From contig NZ_JAMWMR010000010.1 of the NCBI RefSeq assembly GCF_023887685.1, positions 107,755-171,754 on the forward strand: a stretch of DNA of 64,000 nt, in the 5' to 3' direction. Numbering within the stretch: position 1 is the first letter of the stretch; every line of letters starts with the position of its first letter. Made by a program: the position numbers and the translations under genes. This document shows, piece by piece, positions 52,295-61,172 of this stretch. This DNA comes from Streptomyces macrolidinus (GTDB taxonomy: Bacteria > Actinomycetota > Actinomycetes > Streptomycetales > Streptomycetaceae). The notes under the pieces were generated by a model. That model was not told the origin of the DNA. It saw only the letters and a program-made list of their open reading frames with translations, and did no database searches.

Positions 52295-53338
52295 ATGGAT
52301 CGTGAACTCATGACAGTTGACGCTCTGACGGATGTCGCTGGTCTGCGTGTGGGGCATGCCACACGGATCGGGGAGGGATGGCTCACGGGCACCACGGTGG
52401 TGCTCGCTCCGGAGGGCGGCGCGGTCGCGGCCGTGGACGTACGCGGCGGCGGTCCCGGCACCAAGGAGACCGACGCGCTGGATCCGCGCAACCTCGTGCA
52501 GAAGGTCGAGGCGGTCGTCCTGACGGGCGGCAGCGCGTACGGGCTCGACGCGGCGTCGGGGGTGATGGCCTGGCTGGAGGAGCGGGGGCGCGGGGTGCGC
52601 GTCGGCCCCGACCCGGCGCATGTGGTGCCGGTCGTGCCTGCCGCCTGCGTCTTCGACCTGGGTCGCGGTGGGGAGTTCAGGGCACGACCGGACGCGGCCG
52701 TCGGCCGGGCCGCGGTCGAGGCCGCCGCCGGGACCGAGCCGGGGGCGCCCGTCGCCGAGGGCTGCGTGGGCGCGGGTGCGGGCGCGGTGGTCGGGGCGCT
52801 CAAGGGCGGGGTCGGGACGGCAAGTACGGTGCTCGACTCGGGCATCACGGTCGGCGCGCTGGTGGTGTGCAACGCGGCGGGTTCGGCGCTGGACCCCGAA
52901 ACGGGCGTGCTGTACGGGGAGTTGTTCCAGGGGCCGGTCGAACACCCGGCGCGCGAGGTGCACGAGGCGGCGCGTCGGCGGCTCGCCGAGGCCGACGCCG
53001 CGAACCGGCGGCCGACGCTGAACACGACGCTCGCGGTCGTGGCGACCGACGCCGATCTCACCAAGGCGCAGGCGCAGAAGCTCGCGGGTACGGCGCACGA
53101 CGGCATCGCGCGTGCCCTGCGCCCGGTGCATCTGCTCAACGACGGGGACACGGTGTTCGCGCTGGCGACCGGAGCGCGGCCCCTGGCCCCCGCGCATCCG
53201 CTGGCGCTCAACGACCTGCTCGCGGTGGGCGCGGACCTGGTGACGCGCGCGATCGTACGGGCCGTGCGTGCCGCCGTATCGGTGGACGGATCGGGCGGAA
53301 CCTGGCCGTCCTACGAGGAGTTGTACGGAAGCCGGTGA
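52295..53338 (+). CDS. P1-family (DmpA-type) aminopeptidase
   Basis: This protein of about 347 aa shows DmpA/P1 features: AGLRVGHATR, AAVDVRGGGPGTKETDAL, LTGGSAYGLDAASGVM and GALVVCNAAGSALD. The autocleavage region PTLNTTLAVVATDA is where a Thr/Ser becomes the beta-chain N-terminal nucleophile. ATG 52295 has GAGGAG (52287-52292) very close upstream; ATG 52310 (MTVDALTD) is the alternative. It is probably a cytosolic aminopeptidase or amidase. Confidence 0.88.
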   Translation: MDRELMTVDALTDVAGLRVGHATRIGEGWLTGTTVVLAPEGGAVAAVDVRGGGPGTKETDALDPRNLVQKVEAVVLTGGSAYGLDAASGVMAWLEERGRGVRVGPDPAHVVPVVPAACVFDLGRGGEFRARPDAAVGRAAVEAAAGTEPGAPVAEGCVGAGAGAVVGALKGGVGTASTVLDSGITVGALVVCNAAGSALDPETGVLYGELFQGPVEHPAREVHEAARRRLAEADAANRRPTLNTTLAVVATDADLTKAQAQKLAGTAHDGIARALRPVHLLNDGDTVFALATGARPLAPAHPLALNDLLAVGADLVTRAIVRAVRAAVSVDGSGGTWPSYEELYGSR

Positions 53339-53398
53339 TCACCGGGGCCGGGCGATTGTCGCGGTTCTGTCACGCAATGGCGCTCCCCGCGGCGTGCG

Positions 53399-53426
53399 GG
53401 AACCCTTTGGTGCGACCTTCGCTCTA
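53399..53426 (+). promoter_or_regulatory. Possible ECF (SigE-like) promoter for the L,D-transpeptidase
   Basis: GGAAC (53399-53403) followed by TCTA (53423-53426), 19 nt apart, resembles envelope-stress ECF promoters (GGAAC ... TCT). It lies 56 bp upstream of the gene. The match is short. Confidence 0.4.
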
Positions 53427-53481
53427 TGTCCACGTACTCGAGCGGACCACGTACACCACGACGATGACTTGGGAGAAGCCC

Positions 53482-54696
53482 GTGACAACGCCGAACATGC
53501 GAGAGCGGCGCGTACTGGGGGCCAGTGCCGCCCTTGTGATCGGCGCCCTGACCCTCACTGCCTGCGGCGGCAGCGCCAACGCCGACAACCACAACGGCGG
53601 GAAGAACGCGGCCGGAAGCTCCGACGCGAAGATCGTCATCTCCGCGAAGGACGGATCGACGGGTGCGTCGATCAACGCGACCGGGGTGAAGGTCAGTGAC
53701 GGGAAGCTGACCGAGGTGAAGATGACGGTGGCCGGGACGGGCACGGCCGTGGCGGGGGAGATCGCCGCGGACGGAACGTCCTGGAAGCCGAAGGAGCGGC
53801 TGGAACGGGGGACGAAGTACGAGATCAGCGCCACCGCCAAGGACGGGGACGACCGCGTCGCCGCCGCCAACTCCATCTTCACCACGGTGACCACGGCCAA
53901 CAGCTTCATCGGGACGTACACGCCCGACGACGGGACGACGGTCGGGGTCGGCATGCCGGTGTCGTTCACCTTCGACAAGGCGATCACCAACCGGAAGACG
54001 GTGCAGTCGCGCATCTCGGTGACGTCGAGCAGCGGGCAGCAGGTCGTGGGGCACTGGTTCGGGACGCAGCGGCTGGACTTCCGTCCCGAGGACTACTGGA
54101 AGGCCGGCTCCAAGGTCACGGTGAAGATCGACCTCGACAAGGTGCAGGGCGCGAGCGGCGTCTACGGCGTGCAGAAGAAGACGATGACGTTCACGGTCGG
54201 CCGCTCCCAGGTCTCCACGGTGGACGCGCAGACGCAGACGATGACGGTCGTGCGGGACGGGCAGACCGTCAAGACGATCCCGGTGTCCACGGGCAGCGCG
54301 GAGCACACCACGTACAACGGGCAGATGGTGATCTCGGAGAAGTTCCTGCGGACGCGGATGAACAGCCAGACGGTCGGCATGGGCGGCGAGTACGACATCG
54401 CGGATGTGCCGCACGCGATGCGGCTGACGCAGTCCGGCACGTTCATCCACGGCAACTACTGGTACAACCCGAGCAATCCACCCTTCGGGCGCGAGGGCAC
54501 CAGCCATGGCTGTGTGGGCATGACGGACGTACAGGGCGGGCAGGGCGCCACCTCCGCCAAGTGGTTCTACGACAGCTCGCTGACGGGGGACGTCGTGGTC
54601 GTCAAGAACTCCCCCGACAAGACGGTCTCCCCGGACAACGGCCTGAACGGCTGGAACATGCCGTGGAGCGAGTGGACCGCGGGAAGTGCCGTCTGA
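53482..54696 (+). CDS. Lipoprotein L,D-transpeptidase
   Basis: This 404-aa protein has a signal peptide ending in lipobox ALTLTACGG (about residues 18-28). Two Ig-like/BIG domains follow (about 45-250), then a YkuD catalytic domain with HGNYWYN and TSHGCVGM; the nucleophile is Cys344 in SHGC. It forms 3-3 peptidoglycan cross-links outside the membrane. The start is GTG 53482, 6 nt after GGGAG; the in-frame ATG 53464 is less well placed. An ECF-like promoter lies upstream and a strong terminator downstream. Confidence 0.93.
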   Translation: MTTPNMRERRVLGASAALVIGALTLTACGGSANADNHNGGKNAAGSSDAKIVISAKDGSTGASINATGVKVSDGKLTEVKMTVAGTGTAVAGEIAADGTSWKPKERLERGTKYEISATAKDGDDRVAAANSIFTTVTTANSFIGTYTPDDGTTVGVGMPVSFTFDKAITNRKTVQSRISVTSSSGQQVVGHWFGTQRLDFRPEDYWKAGSKVTVKIDLDKVQGASGVYGVQKKTMTFTVGRSQVSTVDAQTQTMTVVRDGQTVKTIPVSTGSAEHTTYNGQMVISEKFLRTRMNSQTVGMGGEYDIADVPHAMRLTQSGTFIHGNYWYNPSNPPFGREGTSHGCVGMTDVQGGQGATSAKWFYDSSLTGDVVVVKNSPDKTVSPDNGLNGWNMPWSEWTAGSAV

Positions 54697-54715
54697 TCCG
54701 GGCACGGTGACAGCA

Positions 54716-54758
54716 GGGCGGGCCGCGCGGGAACTCGTCGCGCGGCCCGCCCGTTTTT
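54716..54758 (+). terminator. Rho-independent terminator
   Basis: A perfect 14-bp GC-rich stem (54716-54729 with 54739-54752) is followed by GTTTTT. This is the clearest intrinsic terminator in the window and ends the L,D-transpeptidase transcript. Confidence 0.92.
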
Positions 54759-54853
54759 CCCCCGTACGTTTTCTCGGTTCTCGGACATGATGTCCGACCG
54801 AGGGGCTACGGTATGCACCCACTAGGTGACATGTAGCAACGCCGGGAGGGACC

Positions 54854-55612
54854 TTGAGCGTTCCGTACGAGACGGCAGCGTACGAACCACCCGAGTCGCC
54901 CGAGTCTCCTGAGGAGCACCTCGCGCGACTCCTCGGCCGGACCCTGAACTCCTTCGAGCTGCCCGACGAGACGGTCGAGCGGCTCGACTGCGCGCTGGCG
55001 CACGACAGTTCGCTGCACTCCGCGCTCCACAGCGCCGGGCTGTACCGGGAGACGTACCGGCACACCTGGCTGCTCACCGACGGCTCGACGGTCACCCTGT
55101 GGGAGCTGGTCCACAACACGGCGCCGGGCGGGCATCTGGAGCACGAGGTGTATGTGGACGAGGAGGAGTTGCGCGCCGCCACGGCGCGGCTTCCGCTGCC
55201 GCAGGACACCCCCGACATCGACCTGCCGGTCCTGGTGCATCTGGCGTCGATCCCCGAGCCCCGCCATGTGTATCTGCCGGACGACTCCGCGGACCATGCG
55301 CGCCGGCTGCTGCGCCGGGCGGAGAACCCGGACCGGCCGGGCCCGGATCTGACGACGTTACTGCTCCGCTCGGCCTTCGCTCACGAGATCACCCAGACCT
55401 TCGGGCGGCCGTGGCGGGCGGGCCGGGCGGGGCTGTGCTTCTCGCTCTACGAGCACGCGTTCCTGCTGCGCGACGGCCGGGAGCTGTCCCTGTGGGAGGT
55501 CGAGCACACGGCGACGCCGGACGGCCGCCATATGTGTGAGGTCTACACGACGGAGGAGGCGGCACGCCAGGCGATGGAACGCCGCGCCACCCCACGCGGC
55601 CAAGGCCGCTGA
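54854..55612 (+). CDS. DUF6227-type hypothetical protein
   Basis: This protein of about 252 aa starts at TTG 54854 just after GGGAGGG (54844-54850). It contains two related halves: YRHTWLLTDGSTVTLWELVHN with HEVYVDEEEL, and LYEHAFLLRDGRELSLWEVEHT with CEVYTTEEAA, indicating internal duplication. There is no signal peptide or TM. It is a conserved Streptomyces family of unknown function, recognised from memory as DUF6227. Confidence 0.75.
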   Translation: MSVPYETAAYEPPESPESPEEHLARLLGRTLNSFELPDETVERLDCALAHDSSLHSALHSAGLYRETYRHTWLLTDGSTVTLWELVHNTAPGGHLEHEVYVDEEELRAATARLPLPQDTPDIDLPVLVHLASIPEPRHVYLPDDSADHARRLLRRAENPDRPGPDLTTLLLRSAFAHEITQTFGRPWRAGRAGLCFSLYEHAFLLRDGRELSLWEVEHTATPDGRHMCEVYTTEEAARQAMERRATPRGQGR

Positions 55613-55773
55613 CCCCGGGCGTCCCACCCGGCACGAAGCACCGCGGGGCCCGTATGGCACGAATGGCACGAAGCACCGCGGTCACGCGCGGCGCACAGCG
55701 GCGCCCGACGGGTCGCGTCGTGTGCGAGACCCGCCGGCGCCCCGGCAGCAACTGCCCGGCGCTTCCGCACCGT

Positions 55774-57300
55774 TCAGGAGACCAGTACCCGGTCCTCGGT
55801 CGTCTCCGTCTCGGTGGACGCCGCCGAGTCCCCCGCGCCCTCGACGTGTTGGGCCGGGCGCTTCGGCAGGGCGAACATCAACAGGAAGATCGTCACCAGG
55901 ACCGCCGCGACCCAGCCCAGTGCGTGCTGGAAGGCGTGTGCGAACGCCGGGCCCACCTGCTCGGGACGCAGCCGGTCGTCGATCTCACCGAAGAAGACCA
56001 CCGACACCAGCCCGAGACCCAGCGCGTTGCCCATCTGCTGCACCGTGTTGATCAGACCCGACGCCGACCCGGAGTGCTCGCGCGGCACCTCGGAGAGCAC
56101 CGCGTCCGTCAGCGGGGCCACGATCAGGCCCATGCCCACCCCCATGACCACCAGCGGCAGGATCATCTGCCAAGCGGTGATGGCCGGTCCGTAGCGGTCG
56201 GCCGCCGCGATGTAGAGAAGGACGCCCGCCGCCATCACCAGCGCGCCCGTCTGCAACACCTTGCGCCCGAAGCGCGGGACAAGCTTCTGCACGGACATCC
56301 CGGCCGCCGCCGAGACCGCGATCGAGAACGGCACGCCCGTGAGCCCGCTCCGCAGCGCGCTCCAGCCCAGCCCGACCTGCAGATACAGCGTCCAGACCAG
56401 GAAGAAGACGCCGAGGCCGACCCCGAACACCGTCTGCACCGCGATGCCCGCCGCGAAGCTCTTCACCCGGAACAGGGACAGCTCGACCAGCGGGGAGCCG
56501 TCGCGCGCCGCCTTGCGCTTCTCGTACGCGACCAGCGCCGCGAAGACGACCAGCGCGCCCGCCATCGACAGATACCCCCACAGCGGCCAGCCCAGCTCAC
56601 GGCCCCGGGTGAGCGGGTAGAGCAGCATCAGCAGGCCGAGGGTGACCAGGGCGACCCCGGGAAGGTCCAGGCGCAGCGCCCGCGGGGCCTTCGACTCCGT
56701 GATGAAGCGCCGCCCCAGGACCAGCGCGGCGAAACCGACCGGCAGGTTGATCAGGAAGATGGGGCGCCATTCGAGACCGAACAGGTTCCACTGGGTGAGC
56801 AGCGCGCCGAGCAGCGGCCCCGAGACCGCCCCCAGGCCGACGATCGCGCCGAAGAGCCCGAAGACCTTGCCCCGCTCGTGCGCCGGGAAGCTGGCGTGCA
56901 CGATCGCGAGCACCTGCGGCACCATCAACGAGGCCATCGCGCCCTGAAGGATCCGCGAGGCGACGAGCATCTCCGGGTTCGCGGCGAAGCCGCACAGCGC
57001 CGAGGCGAGCGTGAACCCGGCCACGCCGAGCAGGAAGACGCGCTTGCGACCGTGGATGTCACCGAGGCGGCCCCCGGTGATGAGCCCGGCGGCGAAGGCG
57101 AGCGCGTACCCCGCGGTGATCCACTGGATCTGGCTGAACGTGGCGCCCGCGTCCCGCTGGATCGACGGGATCGCGATGTTGACGATGGTGACATCGACCA
57201 GGTCCATGAAGGCCGCGGTCATCACGATGGCGAGCGCGATCCAGCGACGCCGGTCGTCCGCGCCCGCGGCGGTACTGAGTGTGCTCTCGGGTGAGGTCAT
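55774..57300 (-). CDS. EmrB/QacA-type (DHA2) MFS drug transporter
   Basis: This 508-aa protein has 14 TM helices with DLVDVTIVNIAIPSIQ (DHA2 motif D1), GGRLGDIHGRKRVFLLGV (motif A), LGAVSGPLLGALLTQW (motif C) and FLINLPVG. It is a proton-driven multidrug or metabolite exporter. It diverges from a WYL regulator across 62 bp, which suggests shared control. Confidence 0.92.
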   Translation of the reverse strand: MTSPESTLSTAAGADDRRRWIALAIVMTAAFMDLVDVTIVNIAIPSIQRDAGATFSQIQWITAGYALAFAAGLITGGRLGDIHGRKRVFLLGVAGFTLASALCGFAANPEMLVASRILQGAMASLMVPQVLAIVHASFPAHERGKVFGLFGAIVGLGAVSGPLLGALLTQWNLFGLEWRPIFLINLPVGFAALVLGRRFITESKAPRALRLDLPGVALVTLGLLMLLYPLTRGRELGWPLWGYLSMAGALVVFAALVAYEKRKAARDGSPLVELSLFRVKSFAAGIAVQTVFGVGLGVFFLVWTLYLQVGLGWSALRSGLTGVPFSIAVSAAAGMSVQKLVPRFGRKVLQTGALVMAAGVLLYIAAADRYGPAITAWQMILPLVVMGVGMGLIVAPLTDAVLSEVPREHSGSASGLINTVQQMGNALGLGLVSVVFFGEIDDRLRPEQVGPAFAHAFQHALGWVAAVLVTIFLLMFALPKRPAQHVEGAGDSAASTETETTEDRVLVS

Positions 57301-57362
57301 GCCGCGAAGCTATGGGGCCATTAGGTCAGATCGTGTCCTACTGGTGCGGCACCCTGGAACGT

Positions 57363-58337
57363 ATGACGACCGACACTCCGGCGCGCCTCCTCCAGCTCCT
57401 CTCGCTCCTCCAGACGCCGCGCGAGTGGCCCGGCGGGGAACTCTCCGAGCGGCTCGGTGTCTCCCGGCGCACCGTCCGCCGGGACATCGACCGGCTGCGC
57501 GAGCTGGGCTACCCGGTGCACGCCACCAAGGGGGCCGACGGCGGCTACCGGCTGGCCGCCGGGAAGGCCATGCCACCGCTGGTGCTGGACGACGAGGAGG
57601 CCGTGGCGATCGCGGTGGGGCTGCGCGCCGGCGCCGGGCACGCGGTGGAGGGCGTGGACGAGGCCTCCGTACGGGCCCTGGCCAAGCTGGAGCAGGTGCT
57701 GCCGAGCCGGCTGCGCCACCGCGTGGCCACGCTGCAGGCCGCCACCACCGCCGTGGCCTTCGGCGACGGGGTGCGCGTCGCGCCCGAGACCCTCACCGTG
57801 ATGGCCTCGGCGATCGCGGGCCAGGAGCGGCTGCGCTTCGCCTACCGCGCCAAGGACGGCACCCCGTCGCGACGCCTCACGGAGCCGCACCGGCTGGTGT
57901 CGACCGGACGCCGCTGGTACCTCGTGGCCTACGACGTCGATCGCGACGACTGGCGGACGTTCCGGGTCGACCGGGTGGACGAGCCGTTCGCGACGGGCGC
58001 GCGGTTCACGCCGCGGGAGCTGCCGACGGGGGACGCGGCGGAGTATCTGCGACGGTCGGTCCGACGGAGGCAGGAGACATACGCGTTCGAGGTGACCTTC
58101 GCCGCGCCCGCCGACCTGGTCGCGGCGCGGCTGCCCCGCTGGTTCGGCACGCCCGAACCGCTCGACAGGGAGAGCTGCCGGCTGCGCGGCACCGCGAGCG
58201 ACTCCGTGGAGTGGCTCGCGGTGCGCCTCGCGCTGGCCGAGTGCGACTTCACCGTGCACCAGCCGCCCGAACTGGTCGCGGCGGTACGGGACTTGGGGGA
58301 ACGGTTGAGCAGGGCCGCGAACTCCCCCGGCACATAA
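57363..58337 (+). CDS. YafY-type HTH/WYL transcriptional regulator
   Basis: This 324-aa protein has an N-terminal DeoR-like HTH (ELSERLGVSRRTVRRDIDRL) and a central WYL domain (RLRFAYRAKDG, TEPHRLVSTGRRWYLVAYD, WRTFRVDRV). The C-terminal WCX extension ends LGERLSRA. WYL domains sense ligands or nucleic acids. It is divergent from the EmrB-like gene, its likely target. ATG 57363 gives the usual MTTDTPARLL start. Confidence 0.91.
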   Translation: MTTDTPARLLQLLSLLQTPREWPGGELSERLGVSRRTVRRDIDRLRELGYPVHATKGADGGYRLAAGKAMPPLVLDDEEAVAIAVGLRAGAGHAVEGVDEASVRALAKLEQVLPSRLRHRVATLQAATTAVAFGDGVRVAPETLTVMASAIAGQERLRFAYRAKDGTPSRRLTEPHRLVSTGRRWYLVAYDVDRDDWRTFRVDRVDEPFATGARFTPRELPTGDAAEYLRRSVRRRQETYAFEVTFAAPADLVAARLPRWFGTPEPLDRESCRLRGTASDSVEWLAVRLALAECDFTVHQPPELVAAVRDLGERLSRAANSPGT

Positions 58338-58409
58338 GGGCGTTCCCGCTCGCGGAGAGACACCGGGCGCGGACAGCGGGTTACGTCGCTGTGGCACAAT
58401 CGGCGCTCC

Positions 58410-58442
58410 GGGCCGCCCCGGGGTTCAGGTCCGGGGCGGCCC
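58410..58442. terminator. Stem-loop in the 396-bp gap between WYL and hrdD genes
   Basis: A perfect 12-bp stem (58410-58421 with 58431-58442) and 9-nt loop follow the WYL gene. The rest of 58443-58733 has no convincing gene; its open frames are Arg/Pro-rich noise. Confidence 0.65.
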
Positions 58443-58733
58443 GTCGAGCCTGTGCTCAAGGCCCCGCACAGGGCGTGACCCGTACGGAGACCTGCGGCAC
58501 GGGGCATGAGTGGAGCCGGGCCCCGACGCCCGGGGGAACGGCGCCGAAGCCCGGCTCGGGGAGAGTCCCGCCGCCGGGGGGAGTGCGTCGGGACTCGGTC
58601 TGCGGGGGCGCGAGCCGTACCGGCCCGGCCCCCTGTCGTCGAGCGAGGGGCTCGTTGGTCTTGTGCCCCGGTCCGCGAGGTCGAAGCGACGTAACAGCGC
58701 CACATCCCACGCGTCTTAGGCCCGCGCGGGCGG

Positions 58734-59732
58734 TCACGCCGCCGCGTCGAACCCCGTGTCCCGGGCCAGCTTCTTCAGTTCCAGCAGCGCGTGCTTCTCG
58801 ATCTGGCGGATCCGCTCACGCGTCAGGCCGTGCTCCTTGCCGACCTCCGTCAGCGTGCGCTCCCGGCCGTCCTCGATGCCGTACCGCATCTTGATGATCG
58901 ACGCCGTGCGCTGGTCGAGTCGGCCGATGAGGTCGTCCAACTCCTCGCTGCGCAGCAGCGTGAGCACCGACTGCTCCGGCGTCACCGCCGAGGTGTCCTC
59001 CAGCAGATCGCCGAACTGCGTCTCGCCCTCGTCGTCCACCGACATGTTCAGCGAGACCGGGTCACGGGCCCAGTCGAGCACGTCGATGACCCGCTCCGGG
59101 GTCGCGCCCAGCTCCGCCGCGATCTCGCCCGGCTCCGGCTCGCGCCCGTGCTCGCGGTTGAACTCCCGCTGGACACGGCGGATCCGGCCCAGCTCCTCGA
59201 CCAGATGGACGGGCAGCCGGATGGTCCGCGACTGGTCGGCGATGGAGCGCGTGATGGCCTGACGGATCCACCAGGTCGCGTAGGTGGAGAACTTGAAGCC
59301 CTTGCGGTAGTCGAACTTCTCGACCGCGCGCACCAGACCTGCGTTTCCCTCCTGGATCAGGTCGAGCAGCGGAAGACCGCTGCGCGGATAGCGGCGCGCC
59401 ACAGCGACGACGAGCCGGAGGTTCGAGCGGATGAAGACGTCCTTCGCCCGCTCCCCTTCGGCGACCAGAGCCTCCAGCTCCTCGCGCGTGGCGTCGGCCT
59501 TGGCCTTCTCCTCGCCGTCGAGGATCTGTCGCGCGAACACACCGGCCTCGATGATCTGGGACAGCTCGACCTCCCTCGCGGCGTCGAGCAGCGGCGTACG
59601 CGCGATCTCGTCCAGGTACATGCCGACCAGGTCGCGATCGGCGATCTCGCCGCCATGGGCGCGAACACTGTGTGCCGCGTCGATGGTCCCGCCTGCGGCG
59701 GCCTTGCGACGGGCGACGGCACGGGTTGCCAT
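58734..59732 (-). CDS. hrdD: Principal-type RNA polymerase sigma factor HrdD
   Basis: This 332-aa sigma-70 group 2 factor has region 1.2 (DLVGMYLDEIARTPLL), 2.1-2.4 (RLVVAVARRYPRSGLPLLDLI, YATWWIRQAITRSI), region 3 (LVEELGRIRRVQREFN) and 4.2 HTH (TLTEVGKEHGLTRERIRQIE). It lacks the long N-terminal extension of HrdB. Its length agrees with my memory of HrdD, and the promoter is SigR-type, as known for hrdD. ATG 59732 follows AAGGGAG. Confidence 0.9.
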   Translation of the reverse strand: MATRAVARRKAAAGGTIDAAHSVRAHGGEIADRDLVGMYLDEIARTPLLDAAREVELSQIIEAGVFARQILDGEEKAKADATREELEALVAEGERAKDVFIRSNLRLVVAVARRYPRSGLPLLDLIQEGNAGLVRAVEKFDYRKGFKFSTYATWWIRQAITRSIADQSRTIRLPVHLVEELGRIRRVQREFNREHGREPEPGEIAAELGATPERVIDVLDWARDPVSLNMSVDDEGETQFGDLLEDTSAVTPEQSVLTLLRSEELDDLIGRLDQRTASIIKMRYGIEDGRERTLTEVGKEHGLTRERIRQIEKHALLELKKLARDTGFDAAA

Positions 59733-59750
59733 GCGTGCTCCCTTGCGGTT

Positions 59751-59786
59751 GGGGTCCCCCGCTCGAGCAAGCCCGAGAGCAGGGGA
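59751..59786. repeat. Short palindromic repeat in the hrdD leader
   Basis: GGGGTCCCCCGCTCGAGC...GAGAGCAGGGGA forms an imperfect hairpin 19 bp before the hrdD start, within the transcribed leader. It resembles the elements at 5281-5313 and 11054-11095. Confidence 0.5.
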
Positions 59787-59848
59787 GGGCTGGCGATGGT
59801 CCTGCGACGCTTCGGCCACCTTTCGGGTGCCCGGCATCTGATGGAAAC

Positions 59849-59875
59849 AACGACTGGAATCCGGACAGAATTCCC
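59849..59875 (-). promoter_or_regulatory. SigR-type promoter of hrdD
   Basis: On the minus strand GGGAAT (59875-59870), exactly 18 nt, then GTT (59851-59849) fits the SigR consensus GGAAT-N18-GTT. It would start transcription about 110 nt before the hrdD ATG. hrdD is a known SigR target in S. coelicolor. Confidence 0.8.
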
Positions 59876-59904
59876 AACCCGTCCCTCAAGTTTCGTGATC
59901 ATGC

Positions 59905-59940
59905 AGTATCCTGCGCCACCACACGGCGGTACAGGATGCT
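59905..59940. promoter_or_regulatory. Inverted repeat upstream of the hrdD promoter
   Basis: CAGTATCCTG and CAGGATGCTG face each other across 17 nt, with one mismatch in ten. It is a possible operator or extra promoter element. No gene was found between here and 60210. Confidence 0.35.
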
Positions 59941-60210
59941 GACGATACGTAGTGAGGTGCAGGTCAGACCGGGAGTCGACGGTGACCTCACCGCCCTCAC
60001 GCGCGCCCCCCACCCCGTCATGAATGAGACGCCCGTCACATCTGACATCAAGGTCTTCACACCGGAAGAGCAATGCTCCCCGTCCGCTCTCCCACCCTGA
60101 AGACGACCCAGACCGGCCGATGGTTGCCACAGCGATGGACCCGTGGGTGCGCGCGACCTGACGCGCGCACCTGACAACCCCGGGGCGCCGCGCGCCCGAG
60201 CCGCCGCCCG

Positions 60211-60984
60211 CTACCCGAACTGCACCGACCGCTTCGCCAGCCCCATCCAGAACCCGTCGATCACCGACCGCTGCGCACGCAGTTCGCCCGTCGCGTCCGC
60301 CGCGCCCATCGTCACGAAGAGCGGGGCGAAGTGCTCGGTGCGGGGGTGGGCGAGGGAGCCCGCCGGGGACGCGTGGGCGAAGTCGAGGAGGGCGTCGGCA
60401 TCACCGTCGTCCAGGGCACGACGCCCCCAGTCGTCGAACTCCACCGACCAGCCCGGCGCTCCCCCGCCGGCGTGACGCAGGGCCGCGAGGTTGTGCGTGA
60501 AGAACCCCGACCCGACGATCAGGACGCCCTCGTCGCGCAGCGGCGCCAACTTGCGGCCGATCTCCATCAGCTTCACCGGATCGAGGGTCGGCAGGGAGAT
60601 CTGAAGAACGGGGATGTCGGCCTCGGGGAACATCTCGACCAGCGGGACATACGCGCCGTGATCGAGGCCACGTTCCGGGACGTCCTGTACGGGGACCCCG
60701 GGGGCGCGCAGCAACTTCCGTACGCTGTCGGCGAGTTCCGGGGCGCCGGGAGCCTCGTAGGTCACCCGGTAGTAGTGCTCGGGGAAGCCCCAGAAGTCGT
60801 ACACGAGGGGGACGGTGCGCACCGCGCCGAGGGCCAGCGGGGCCTCCTCCCAGTGGGCGGAGACCATGAGGACCGCCTTGGGCCGTGGCAGGTCGGCGGC
60901 CCAGGCGGCGAGCTGACCGGGCCAGACCGGGTCGTCGGCCAGCGGGGGCGCGCCATGACTCAGATAGAGCGCGGGCATACGCAC
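60211..60984 (-). CDS. LigB-type class III extradiol/DODA-like dioxygenase
   Basis: This protein of about 257 aa has metal-binding histidines in YLSHGAPPL and VSAHWEE, the active-site LDHGAYVPL, and GSGFFTHNL. This is the set seen in 4,5-DOPA dioxygenase-like enzymes (YgiD family). GTG 60984 follows AAGGGAG; ATG 60978 is two codons in. It diverges from a MarR gene across a 188-bp region with several symmetric sites, suggesting MarR control. The catechol substrate is unknown. Confidence 0.9.
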   Translation of the reverse strand: MRMPALYLSHGAPPLADDPVWPGQLAAWAADLPRPKAVLMVSAHWEEAPLALGAVRTVPLVYDFWGFPEHYYRVTYEAPGAPELADSVRKLLRAPGVPVQDVPERGLDHGAYVPLVEMFPEADIPVLQISLPTLDPVKLMEIGRKLAPLRDEGVLIVGSGFFTHNLAALRHAGGGAPGWSVEFDDWGRRALDDGDADALLDFAHASPAGSLAHPRTEHFAPLFVTMGAADATGELRAQRSVIDGFWMGLAKRSVQFG

Positions 60985-61037
60985 GGCGACTCCCTTCCAG
61001 TTGATTCGGTTGCTCGGTCGTTCAGTACTCGGCCGAT

Positions 61038-61092
61038 GAGCTGGTGAGTTGACGAGCCGGTGAGCTGGTGAGCTGGTGAGCTGTGAGTTGCT
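61038..61092. repeat. Seven degenerate 8-bp tandem repeats (GAGCTGGT)
   Basis: GAG-initiated 8-bp units run from 61038 to 61092 in the leader of the dioxygenase gene, between it and the MarR gene. The unit is close to GAGCTGGT throughout. Confidence 0.65.
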
Positions 61093-61105
61093 TGAAGTCT
61101 CAAGC
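61090..61105. promoter_or_regulatory. Candidate MarR operator 1
   Basis: GCTTGA-AGTC-TCAAGC is a perfect palindrome with 6-bp arms in the dioxygenase-marR divergent region. Confidence 0.5.
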
Positions 61106-61133
61106 TTTCCCTCCGGCAGCGTAACGCCACACT

Positions 61134-61152
61134 TGTTCAATCTTCAAGAACA
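61134..61152. promoter_or_regulatory. Candidate MarR operator 2
   Basis: TGTTC-N9-GAACA, with an internal TTGAA/TTCAA-like core (AATCTTCAA), lies 21 bp before the marR start. It shares the TTGA/TCAA theme with the site at 61090. Confidence 0.5.
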
Positions 61153-61172
61153 GTTCTCGTACAGTTGGGGGC

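Noticed and set aside
58506..58694. 62-69-codon frames in the gap between WYL and hrdD genes
   Set aside because: Arg/Gly/Pro-rich, no ribosome site, overlapping in several frames.
61038..61092. 8-bp repeats as iterons of an origin
   Set aside because: No replication gene nearby and the units are degenerate; it is the leader of a dioxygenase gene.
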